Assembly: GCA_025455225.1 (NCBI GenBank)
Contig: JALOMY010000077.1
Location: 1 to 9,972 of the forward strand
Length of the DNA stretch: 9,972 nt
Direction: 5' to 3'
Source: Cyclobacteriaceae bacterium
GTDB lineage: Bacteria; Bacteroidota; Bacteroidia; Cytophagales; Cyclobacteriaceae
Part shown: positions 1 through 6,328 of the stretch, one piece after another
Layout: every line of letters starts with the position of its first letter
How positions within the stretch are numbered: position 1 is the stretch's first letter
Made by a program: the position numbers and the translations under genes
Notes under the pieces: generated by a model
What the model saw: only the letters and a program-made list of their open reading frames with translations
What the model was told of the DNA's origin: nothing
The model's database searches: none

Positions 1-657
1 GCCATGCTTTCTGTAAATGCTGCGAACATAAATTATAATGCTGGTACATTTACTTATGAGTTTGGTGGTAAAATGTATGGGGGTACCTATCACACCACGA
101 ACGGAATTGTAACCTCTACAGCTACCTCGTTAGTAATGCAATCAGTGACAGGAGGTTGGAAGCAGATTGGGGATCTTCGAGTTAATGATTATGAAAAATC
201 TAATAGTCCAATCGGAAATTTTATTACAAATCATTTAGAATTCGAAATGAGTGGTCAATTTACTTTTGGGGCTCAAGCAACGATTGTACCCTCACCAAAA
301 GGACTACTACCGCTTCCATATTCGAGAGGGTCAGAACTTTCATTTGATGTTAACTTAGGATCGGTTGTCTTATTAGGTGGTAGTTATAATTCAAATAAGG
401 GAAAAAATAAGACAACAATAGATGATACAAATTTTGTTCAAAGCTTTGGAATTTCATTTCGTGGATTCAGCTTAGATGGCGAGAGAATACTTAGTCCATT
501 CGGTAAAAATGATTCATGGGCAATTGGTCTTACTTTCAAAGGATGGGGAATGGAGTATAATAGCTCTAACGAGTTAAGCGTTGGATACATGCCAAAGTTT
601 AAATGGGCATTAGGTATTGGTGCACAAGTATCTCCGAAAGCAATAATTAAATATTAA
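1..657 (+). CDS. C-terminal part of a larger protein, possibly the variable tip of an RHS/polymorphic toxin (partial at 5' end)
   Basis: The frame is open to the left edge (GCC precedes the first ATG at base 4), so this is probably the 3' end of a longer gene and that ATG need not be the start. I do not recognise the 217 visible residues as a named family. They contain no cysteine and no obvious nuclease or protease motif. After a small Gly/Thr-rich start there are at least five stretches with strand-like alternation and many Gly and aromatic residues (about residues 77-95, 110-126, 143-158, 171-186 and 189-206, counted from base 4), ending in KAIIKY. The chain could be a beta-rich, perhaps membrane-inserting domain. 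It ends three bases before a small membrane-protein gene. A 3'-terminal variable domain followed closely by an AT-rich small gene is the usual layout of an RHS/YD-repeat toxin tip with its immunity gene; the RHS core itself is not in view. Alternatives are an unrelated surface or barrel protein. The reading frame is credible; the role is inference. Confidence 0.6.
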   Translation, partial: AMLSVNAANINYNAGTFTYEFGGKMYGGTYHTTNGIVTSTATSLVMQSVTGGWKQIGDLRVNDYEKSNSPIGNFITNHLEFEMSGQFTFGAQATIVPSPKGLLPLPYSRGSELSFDVNLGSVVLLGGSYNSNKGKNKTTIDDTNFVQSFGISFRGFSLDGERILSPFGKNDSWAIGLTFKGWGMEYNSSNELSVGYMPKFKWALGIGAQVSPKAIIKY

Positions 658-660
658 AAA

Positions 661-1056
661 ATGATAAAAAAGATAATATCTCCTAAGCATTTATACTATA
701 CAATTTATTTTGCGTTGGTATTAGTAATTATTTTTCTGTCAATATTACAATTGAACTTTGTCTCTAATTTTGAAGTTCGAGGGATAATTTTTGGAGGTAC
801 TGCGTGGACAGTTTTCTTGATTATTCTTATAAGATATTCTTACAATTATATTTTTCTGGATATTACTATTGATCCATTAATTCGATATGGGAACATTTCC
901 TTTTTGAAATTTAGTGAATATGATAAAATCGGTTCAATCAGAAAAATATCAGAAAGAGTATATGAAATTAAAATTGATGAAAGAAAATATAAGTTTTTCT
1001 CATCTGATGATGAAGTGAAAGAATTATTAATTGAATTAGATTTAAAGTTAAGCTAA
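661..1056 (+). CDS. Small two-helix membrane protein, possible immunity protein
   Basis: A 131-residue protein of unknown family. Two hydrophobic segments, about residues 12-31 and 40-58, are joined by a short loop. A charged C-terminal part of about 70 residues follows, alternating in a strand-like way and ending in an acidic/leucine-rich helix (about 116-130), so it could be a small PH-like domain exposed in the cytoplasm. The start ATG lies three bases after the preceding stop and no Shine-Dalgarno sequence is visible, which suggests translational coupling to the upstream gene. Hand-counted GC is about 25%, far below the roughly 45% of the metabolic genes in this window, a common sign of a transferred accessory gene. 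Position and membrane topology fit an immunity protein against a toxin acting at the inner membrane, but no sequence motif proves it. It could also be an unrelated small membrane protein. Confidence 0.7.
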   Translation: MIKKIISPKHLYYTIYFALVLVIIFLSILQLNFVSNFEVRGIIFGGTAWTVFLIILIRYSYNYIFLDITIDPLIRYGNISFLKFSEYDKIGSIRKISERVYEIKIDERKYKFFSSDDEVKELLIELDLKLS

Positions 1057-1067
1057 TTTCACCCAAC

Positions 1068-1100
1068 TACTGCAAGTTTAGCAAAGCGTAACTTGTGGTA
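1068..1100. repeat. Imperfect hairpin A of the palindrome cluster
   Basis: The arms TACTGCAAGTT (1068-1078) and AACTTGTGGTA (1090-1100) pair over 11 positions, nine Watson-Crick and two G-U if transcribed, around an 11-base loop. It begins 11 bases after the stop codon of the small membrane-protein gene. No run of T follows, so it is not a classical intrinsic terminator. Its left arm differs from that of hairpin B by one base. Confidence 0.6.
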
Positions 1101-1105
1101 ATGAT

Positions 1106-1130
1106 TAGTGCAAGTTTTTAACTTGCACTA
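1106..1130. repeat. Perfect hairpin B of the palindrome cluster
   Basis: A perfect 11-bp inverted repeat, TAGTGCAAGTT (1106-1116) and AACTTGCACTA (1120-1130), around a TTT loop. It lies five bases after hairpin A and shares its core CAAGTT/AACTTG. It could be a REP-like palindrome, an mRNA 3'-end stabiliser or a protein-binding site. The perfect arms are seen directly; the function is inference. Confidence 0.75.
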
Positions 1131-1176
1131 TGAGCGTATTGGTTTACCAACAAAGGACCTATTACCCCAATTGGCG

Positions 1177-1190
1177 CAAGCGTCCGCTTG
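1177..1190. repeat. Hairpin C of the palindrome cluster
   Basis: CAAGCG (1177-1182) and CGCTTG (1185-1190) form a perfect 6-bp palindrome around TC, flanked by a possible G-T pair. The CAAG/CTTG core resembles hairpins A and B but with GC-rich inner pairs. It is a candidate third, diverged unit of the same repeat class, as in REP clusters. Confidence 0.5.
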
Positions 1191-1360
1191 TACTTCATTT
1201 GAACTCATTTGAGGACAATAAAATTTAGAAGAATAGGAGATTTTACCTATTTCGTAAAACGGTTATTAGCTATACCTTTTATCGTTAGATCAGCCATTGT
1301 TTAAGCCGTGTAGAATTAGAAGGGGAGTAATAACAATGTTTTGATATACTAACCCGTTTA

Positions 1361-2815
1361 ATGAAGCTTCAAGTTGTAAATAACGTGTGCAGCATAAGTC
1401 AAACACCTGCTTTAAGCGGATTGTTATGTTCAATTATCTTACTCGTAGCCCTATTAGCCTTTATTAACCAAGCATCGGCCCAGCAACCATCAAACATAAT
1501 TTCTGGTTATGATTCGCTAATCGATACTAAACTGAAGGCATTTGATTCTTTACAAGTGAGTTCATCCAGGCAATTTAATGCGCTAAAGGATGAATATGAT
1601 TCTTTTAACAATCATCTAAACTCAGCCACTGCTAAACTTCAACATCAAATGGATAGCCTGCAGGGTCTTGGTGAATCATGGCAACCGTATCAGTCTAAAT
1701 TAGATAGTCTCCGGTCAGTCCATGAACGTAAACTCTCCAACCTTGTTAACCGGGCTGATTCATTAAGGAGCAATGTAATTCAACATATAGAGGATTTGAA
1801 GTTGCCCGGAGAGTTATCGTCTTTGGCAGTACCGTTTACCCAAACGTTGAATGAATTTGATATTACCCTGCCTGATGCATCATTCAATTTTACATTGCCT
1901 GATGAAATTAAAATTCCGTCTTTTCGCGTAAATGAGCTGAGCAATTCCCTTCCGGGAATTCAGGACAAGAACTTGCCCGGAGTTAGTAGCGAATGGAAAA
2001 GCCGGATTGGTGACTTAAGCCAGGTAAATGGAGTTGCTACCGATTTACCGTCAACTGAACAGATCCTCAAAGCAGTTGAGGGTAAGGCAAGTGAAGAATT
2101 TATTGAGCAGATCGGGGCTCTTCCGGAAATGCCTTCCATTCCATCTACAGAGCAGGAGACTAAAGCAATGATGCTCGATCAAGGTAAGAATGAATTGGTT
2201 AATCATTTTGCGGAGCAGCAGGAAGTACTGCAGGAGGCAATGAATCAAATCAGTTCGTTGAAACGGAAATATTCAAGTGTGCAGAGTATCTATCAGATTA
2301 ATAAACGATCACGAAATGCTATGCATGACCGACCGTTTGTTGAACGGTTAGTTCCCGGCCTTTCAATTCAGTTCCAGCAACGTAATGAATACTGGGTTGA
2401 TTTGAACCCTTATTTAGGCTATCGCTTTAACGGACGCTTAACAGCAGGTTTAGGATGGAATTATAGAATAGCTTATAATTTTGATGCGCGTCAAATAAAC
2501 AAGGCATCTACAGTTTATGGTATTCGGCTCTATGGTGAATATGAAATAAAACAGGGTATTAAACCACGCCTTGAAATCGAGTCAATGAATACTCCGGTAA
2601 GAACATTACCAGACCAAAAGTACAATCATCGGGAATGGGTCTTCAGCGCCATGGTTGGCTTAAAGAAAGAGTATCGGATTTCAAAACAAGTACTCGGCAA
2701 TGCCCAGGTGTTATACAATCTCTACAATCCGGATTATAAAAGCCCCTATGTAGATCGTTGGAATCTCAGGATGGGGTTCGAGATGCATTTGAAAAGGAAA
2801 GCGCATCCGAACTAG
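1361..2815 (+). CDS. Predicted exported outer-membrane protein with coiled coil and C-terminal barrel-like domain
   Basis: A 484-residue protein. A signal peptide is clear: a hydrophobic stretch at about residues 20-36, then Ala-Ser-Ala at 38-40 with likely cleavage before QQP. Residues about 45-145 are helical, polar and rich in Asp-Ser-Leu triplets, probably a periplasmic coiled coil. About 148-262 is a linker with recurring Leu-Pro pairs (LPG, LPD, LPS). Residues about 265-312 form another charged helix. From about 322 to 478 the chain becomes strand-like with many Tyr, Trp and Gly (for example NPYLGYRF, AGLGWNYR, YGIRLYGEYE), matching the four- to eight-strand outer-membrane barrels common in Bacteroidota. 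I know no named family or function. The first ATG is used because it alone gives a full signal peptide; its n-region is slightly long and no Shine-Dalgarno is visible. It converges on the thioesterase gene. Its position after the putative toxin pair raises the possibility of a role in surface display, which is unproven. Confidence 0.85.
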   Translation: MKLQVVNNVCSISQTPALSGLLCSIILLVALLAFINQASAQQPSNIISGYDSLIDTKLKAFDSLQVSSSRQFNALKDEYDSFNNHLNSATAKLQHQMDSLQGLGESWQPYQSKLDSLRSVHERKLSNLVNRADSLRSNVIQHIEDLKLPGELSSLAVPFTQTLNEFDITLPDASFNFTLPDEIKIPSFRVNELSNSLPGIQDKNLPGVSSEWKSRIGDLSQVNGVATDLPSTEQILKAVEGKASEEFIEQIGALPEMPSIPSTEQETKAMMLDQGKNELVNHFAEQQEVLQEAMNQISSLKRKYSSVQSIYQINKRSRNAMHDRPFVERLVPGLSIQFQQRNEYWVDLNPYLGYRFNGRLTAGLGWNYRIAYNFDARQINKASTVYGIRLYGEYEIKQGIKPRLEIESMNTPVRTLPDQKYNHREWVFSAMVGLKKEYRISKQVLGNAQVLYNLYNPDYKSPYVDRWNLRMGFEMHLKRKAHPN

Positions 2816-2919
2816 GTAATATCAAAAAATTGAAAATTAATCCACTTATGAACGAGTGTCCTTACCAAAACTCCAGAGTTACGCTTGTGCTTTGAAAGGT
2901 CAGAAAGTTAGTTGAGCAA

Positions 2920-2948
2920 CCCTTGTTGGTGAAGAACACCAACAAGGG
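2920..2948. terminator. Perfect 12-bp hairpin between convergent genes
   Basis: CCCTTGTTGGTG (2920-2931) and CACCAACAAGGG (2937-2948) pair perfectly around an AAGAA loop. It sits 104 bases after the stop of the outer-membrane protein gene and 74 bases beyond the stop of the convergent thioesterase gene, where a bidirectional terminator would be expected. Neither side has a run of T, so it is not a textbook intrinsic terminator. It may instead be a dispersed intergenic repeat or an mRNA-stabilising stem. The structure is certain, the role is not. Confidence 0.5.
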
Positions 2949-2956
2949 CTAGGCAG

Positions 2957-3003
2957 GCCCTGTGGGAGACTCTGCGATGACTTAAGGGCGAGAAACAGAG
3001 AGT
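2957..3003. other. Possible structured RNA or pseudoknot region
   Basis: GCCCT (2957-2961) can pair with AGGGC at 2985-2989, or alternatively with AGGGC at 2945-2949, which would break into the hairpin at 2920-2948. CTCTG (2970-2974) can pair with CAGAG (2996-3000). The two downstream pairings interleave, as in an H-type pseudoknot. The segment is richer in G and C than its surroundings and has no coding frame. It matches no known RNA family that I can name. Five-base arms are short, so chance is possible. Confidence 0.25.
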
Positions 3004-3022
3004 GGCAACGTATTCATTCATT

Positions 3023-3589
3023 TCAAACCGCTATAGCCAATTTTGTTTCCAGTGGATTATAAAATTGGCTGAATGGATGGTCAAGTTCAAGAGCGGTTTT
3101 GTTTTTCAAAAAGGCCAGCCGCTCTTCAAACGATACGTGTTCAGCTGGAAGTATATTTACCAACGGTTTGAAAAAGGCATTCAATTCTTCATTGTGATCA
3201 ATACTTCGCTGTTCCTTAATGTTAACGTGTGTGAAGTCAGACCAGATCAGCGCTTTCAGTAAAGTCATGGTATTGTTCCACATGCGCATTTCAACACGCA
3301 GGCTTCGCTTATTCCATTGAATGATACAGGATTGAATGGTAACGGTTTCCATTACGGAAGCCGGCCGCAGATAGGCAATCTGGTTTCGGGTGGTATGCCA
3401 GGCAAGTCCTTTCTCGCGAGCCAGTTCATACAGATTAAATCCATGATCCTGCATTAAGTGATCTTCGCGTGCATTCAAAAAGTAATCAATGTAGCGGGCG
3501 TTATTCAGATGCTGAAAGGGATCGCAATCGGCAAATCGGATAATGGATTTGCTTTCGGATACAAGCGTGGTGGTTTTCATGGCGTTCAT
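3023..3589 (-). CDS. Acyl-CoA thioesterase, hotdog fold (4HBT/YbgC-FadM type)
   Basis: A 188-residue cytoplasmic protein, predicted to hydrolyse acyl-CoA thioesters to free acid and CoA; the natural substrate cannot be told from sequence. The family signature lies near the N-terminus: Asp21, Asp23, His27, Asn29, Asn30 and Tyr33 in the D-x-D-x-x-x-H-x-N-N-x-x-Y pattern, with Asp23 the expected catalytic residue. The hotdog helix and strands follow (ITIQS-like and RVEMRMW strands at about 83-104). The protein is 40-50 residues longer than the usual 130-150, with a charged C-terminal tail from about residue 138. The start is ambiguous: ATGs lie at residues 1 and 4 and neither has a Shine-Dalgarno sequence. 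It lies 153 bases beyond the trkA stop on the same strand, so it may be the end of that transcript or a separate unit; a poor -7-like TAGGTTCG lies just upstream (3613 to 3606). Convergent with the outer-membrane gene. Confidence 0.87.
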   Translation of the reverse strand: MNAMKTTTLVSESKSIIRFADCDPFQHLNNARYIDYFLNAREDHLMQDHGFNLYELAREKGLAWHTTRNQIAYLRPASVMETVTIQSCIIQWNKRSLRVEMRMWNNTMTLLKALIWSDFTHVNIKEQRSIDHNEELNAFFKPLVNILPAEHVSFEERLAFLKNKTALELDHPFSQFYNPLETKLAIAV

Positions 3590-3742
3590 GGTTGAATTTG
3601 TTTTTCGAACCTATGCCATGAACCGGGCCAGTTGAAGAAAGTGCGTTTTCAGGTCGAAATCAGGAAGTCAATCCAACGAAAAATCGTAATTCCTGAAAAT
3701 TCGTAAACCCGGATTATGAAATATCGATGGTACCTGAGTGTA

Positions 3743-4435
3743 TTATACTTCCAGCAGGTGCTTGATGTCTTTTTCATGTCCGTAAATCACCATGATATCG
3801 CCTTCGTTTAATCGGGTTTTGGGTGAAGCCACACCCTGAACGAAATTAACCAGCTTGGGTTGACCCAATAAGTTGATCTCTTTGGTTCGTTTGATGGTGG
3901 TGAGCACCACCAGGTTGTGATTTCTTCTAAACCCAATTTCCTCCAATGTTTTTCCAACGTATTGAGCGGGTACATTGACTTCTACAATACTGTATTCTTC
4001 GCTTAACTCAAACGAGTCAACAATGCCCCGCATGATTAACTTCTTGGCCCAGCGCTCTGCGGTTTCTTCTTCCGGGTGTACAATTTCATCCACACCCATG
4101 GCCTGTAATACGGTTTCATGCAACGGAGTAATGGCCCGGCTGATCAGGCGCTTCACATTCAGGTTTTTTAAAACGGCTGTTGTCATGATGTTGGCTCCCT
4201 GGTTTTCGCCAATAGCCACAATGACAATATCAGTATCCTTTAACGGTAACCCCGACATGGTAAATTGATCGGTTGAATCCATGCAAATGGTATGGGTAAT
4301 TTTCTCCTTGTGCATTTCAACCTTGGTCATGTTGTTATCGATGCCGATTACTTCATGTCCTTCTGCGGTTAATTTCTGCCCCAGGGAGGCTCCGAAATTC
4401 CCTAAACCAACAATCAGGTACTTCATTTTATTCAT
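3743..4435 (-). CDS. trkA: Potassium uptake regulatory subunit TrkA/KtrA (single RCK unit)
   Basis: A 230-residue cytosolic protein that forms a nucleotide-binding gating ring under a TrkH/KtrB potassium channel. The N-terminal RCK_N Rossmann domain (about residues 4-120) carries the dinucleotide motif G10-x-G12-x-x-G15 and the acidic residue Asp33 after the second strand. An RCK_C domain (about 146-228) follows, with the typical GDxMVIYG strand near 212-219. With one RCK_N/RCK_C pair it matches KtrA (about 220 residues), not the doubled E. coli TrkA (about 458). The frame stays open upstream to 4504, but the first 23 residues of that longer version would overlap the trkH gene and do not resemble the family. 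The ATG at 4435 lies one base after the trkH stop and gives the normal N-terminus; a second ATG three codons later is also possible. The spacing suggests translational coupling and a fixed channel-to-regulator ratio. Confidence 0.93.
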   Translation of the reverse strand: MNKMKYLIVGLGNFGASLGQKLTAEGHEVIGIDNNMTKVEMHKEKITHTICMDSTDQFTMSGLPLKDTDIVIVAIGENQGANIMTTAVLKNLNVKRLISRAITPLHETVLQAMGVDEIVHPEEETAERWAKKLIMRGIVDSFELSEEYSIVEVNVPAQYVGKTLEEIGFRRNHNLVVLTTIKRTKEINLLGQPKLVNFVQGVASPKTRLNEGDIMVIYGHEKDIKHLLEV

Positions 4436-4436
4436 C

Positions 4437-6209
4437 TTAGTTAATAATGATTTCTTCTCCCGGATATTGATAGGCCTTGTGTTTAACTTTGGCAACCAAA
4501 GCAATCAGAAGGGTTAACATGCTTACACGCCCGATAAACATAACAACCATAATGATCAATTTACTTATTGAACTCAGGCCTGCTGTTATACCTAGGCTTA
4601 ATCCTACGGTACTGTAAGCTGAAAACGATTCAAAGGCAATACTCATTAAATCCTTTTCGCTGTCGAAAAAAGCAATCAGAAAAATGGACATTCCTATAAC
4701 AATGAGTGAAAGTGAAATGATTGCGAATGCCCTTCGAACTGAAATATCGGCAATCTCCCTTCTGAATACTTCAATCCGGTTTTTTCCTTTGGCCAGGCTT
4801 ATGAAGTTCATGGTAGCAATGGCGAACGTGCTGGTTTTTATACCACCCCCGGTTGAGATGGGGGAGGCGCCAATCCACATTAAGAGAAAAATAAACATGA
4901 TGGTTGAGAAATGCAGGGAAGCGGTATTTACTGTATTAAATCCGGCTGTACGTGGAGTTGTGGCGCCAAAGAATGCCGTAATCCATTTCCCAATGCCATG
5001 ATGTTCGGCCAGGGTGTTGTTTTGTTCAAAAAAATAAAAAAGAACGGTGCCCGATAGTGTAAGAATTAAAGACGTAATCAATACAATTCGTGAATTAAGG
5101 TTAATCAGCCAGGGTGTATAGGTGTATTCTTTGATATTAAGTAAGGCATAAATTCTTCCTGCTACTATTTGTTTCATTACCCGATACAGGTTAAACACAA
5201 TCGGAAAACCGATGCCGCCAATGATGAATAGAGCAGCGATAATTATATGCATCGGATAATTGAAGCGAAACGCCTGTTCGTATAGACTGTTGGGTAACGT
5301 TGAAAATCCAGCGTTGCAAAACGATGAAATACTATGAAATACAGCGAAGAATATTTTTTCCGTAATGGAATCACTAAACCGTGAATCGAGCGTTAAGTAG
5401 ATTAGAATTGCTCCCAGGCCTTCAATATAGAAAGTTACCAACAGGATCTTTTTCAAAACATCGAATACTTCACCTATTTTTTTAGAGCTTGTGATGTCGC
5501 TCAATATCAGTTGATTTTCAAACGAACTACCGCCCTTGAAAAAATAACTGAAGTAACTGGCAAACGTCATGATACCTAAGCCACCAACCTGGATCAGAAT
5601 TAGGATGATGGTCTGTCCAAGCACTGTAAATTGTGTTCCTGTATCCATCACAGTTAATCCGGTTACACAAACGGCACTGGTCGAGGTGAACAAGGCATCG
5701 ATTAACGATATCCCTGAAATCGTTGCTCTCGGTAATAACAGGAGGAATCCACCCAGAATGATAATGCTCAGGAAGCTGATGATGAATAATTGGGCAGGAT
5801 TCAGAACCGTGCGCTTTATATCAAGCTGTACGGCTGAAAACTCACGAATGAAGGTTAGAAAAATAGCAGTAACTGTCCATGATTTGGCATTGAGAAATGA
5901 AACCGGAGAGGATTCCGGTATGAAGTGCAGATGAACAGCAACGATGAATGAAAAAAATAATACGCTGAAAAAATCGAAAAGCAAGATCCGTATGAATGGA
6001 TTCTCCGTTTTTCGAAGATGCCTGGAAACTGTAGCAAGAATAGCAACGATAAGGGTTACCAGATAGGCTTTATCAATTGCGAATTGTATGGCATGGGTCT
6101 GTTCGAAGCCCAGGTCATAAATTACAATTAACAGGGTAAACAGGCTTAACCAAAAAGGTATTGTTTTAAAACCCTTAAACGGGATTTTATGATATTCAGA
6201 AATTTTCAA
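4437..6209 (-). CDS. trkH: Potassium transporter membrane subunit TrkH/KtrB
   Basis: A 590-residue integral inner-membrane protein, the potassium-conducting subunit that works with the adjacent TrkA. All four pore-loop filter glycines are visible: Thr183-Gly184-Leu185, Asn299-Ala300-Gly301-Phe302, Thr421-Ala422-Gly423-Phe424 and Thr534-Val535-Gly536-Leu537, the repeated M1-P-M2 pattern of the family. The glycine-rich GGGIKTST segment at 454-461 corresponds to the intramembrane gating loop of the third repeat. About 135 N-terminal residues with roughly four extra hydrophobic segments precede the KtrB-like core, making the protein longer than KtrB (about 450). The start codon read here is TTG (6209 to 6207). 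No ATG or GTG lies in frame between it and an upstream in-frame TGA, and the next ATG is deep inside the first pore loop. An ATT 13 codons upstream is a less likely alternative. No Shine-Dalgarno or clear promoter was found in the 111-base gap after the glucokinase gene. Confidence 0.93.
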   Translation of the reverse strand: MKISEYHKIPFKGFKTIPFWLSLFTLLIVIYDLGFEQTHAIQFAIDKAYLVTLIVAILATVSRHLRKTENPFIRILLFDFFSVLFFSFIVAVHLHFIPESSPVSFLNAKSWTVTAIFLTFIREFSAVQLDIKRTVLNPAQLFIISFLSIIILGGFLLLLPRATISGISLIDALFTSTSAVCVTGLTVMDTGTQFTVLGQTIILILIQVGGLGIMTFASYFSYFFKGGSSFENQLILSDITSSKKIGEVFDVLKKILLVTFYIEGLGAILIYLTLDSRFSDSITEKIFFAVFHSISSFCNAGFSTLPNSLYEQAFRFNYPMHIIIAALFIIGGIGFPIVFNLYRVMKQIVAGRIYALLNIKEYTYTPWLINLNSRIVLITSLILTLSGTVLFYFFEQNNTLAEHHGIGKWITAFFGATTPRTAGFNTVNTASLHFSTIMFIFLLMWIGASPISTGGGIKTSTFAIATMNFISLAKGKNRIEVFRREIADISVRRAFAIISLSLIVIGMSIFLIAFFDSEKDLMSIAFESFSAYSTVGLSLGITAGLSSISKLIIMVVMFIGRVSMLTLLIALVAKVKHKAYQYPGEEIIIN

Positions 6210-6299
6210 CGTGAAGCCAACAATCCGGTTTGAAAGAATGGATTTAAATCAAGGCAAATAAAGATAATGCAAAAGTGACTTTTCTTTACCTCAGAGCTT

Positions 6300-6328
6300 A
6301 AATTAAAATAAGAATCTGCTTTAAGCAG
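6300..6328 (-). terminator. Weak terminator-like palindrome at the end of the glucokinase gene
   Basis: A 13-base palindrome, CTGCTT/AAGCAG around one base (6316-6328), spans the glucokinase stop codon. On the minus strand it is followed by a T-rich run (about 6315 to 6300). A second inverted pair, GCTTAAA (6296-6302) and TTTAAGC (6320-6326), overlaps it. The usable stem is only four or five pairs, so it would at best partly separate the glycolytic genes from trkH. Confidence 0.3.

Larger units (their letters stand above)
1057..1360. other. Gene-free spacer with palindromes
   Basis: This 304-base stretch lies between the AT-rich gene pair and the outer-membrane protein gene. No credible coding frame was seen on either strand. 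It holds three hairpins (listed separately) in its first 135 bases and a short direct repeat, TCATTTGA, at 1195-1202 and 1205-1212. The rest (about 1215-1360) is AT-rich and presumably carries the promoter of the downstream gene. The nearest match to the Bacteroidota -7 element is TACCTTTT at 1273-1280, but no matching -33 element was found, so no promoter is called. A purine-rich AGGGGAG lies at 1321-1327, too far from the ATG at 1361 to be its ribosome site. Confidence 0.6.

Noticed and set aside
1273..1280. TACCTTTT as a -7 promoter element for the gene at 1361
   Set aside because: It matches the TAnnTTTG consensus in all but the last base, but no -33 element lies at the right distance and the region is AT-rich, so near matches are expected.
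1321..1344. AGGGGAG followed by ATG TTT TGA, a two-codon minimal reading frame upstream of the outer-membrane protein gene
   Set aside because: Shine-Dalgarno sequences are little used in this group, and the mini-frame is too short to distinguish from chance. It is also out of frame with the gene at 1361.
2051..2248. Minus-strand 65-codon frame
   Set aside because: Antisense to the coiled-coil part of the outer-membrane protein gene, with no supporting signal.
3002..3262. Plus-strand 86-codon frame
   Set aside because: Almost entirely antisense to the thioesterase gene, whose catalytic motif is clear.
3660..3696. Inverted repeat TCAGGAA/TTCCTGA in the trkA-thioesterase gap
   Set aside because: A seven-base stem with a loop of over 20 bases is weak and poorly placed relative to any T-run, so it is not called a terminator.
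4436..4504. A longer TrkA starting at 4504
   Set aside because: The additional 23 residues overlap the trkH coding end and do not look like the RCK N-terminus. The ATG at 4435 sits one base after the trkH stop and gives the standard protein.
5569..5934. Plus-strand open frame of 121 codons
   Set aside because: It lies wholly inside trkH on the opposite strand, has no family resemblance, and shows the composition of an antisense shadow.
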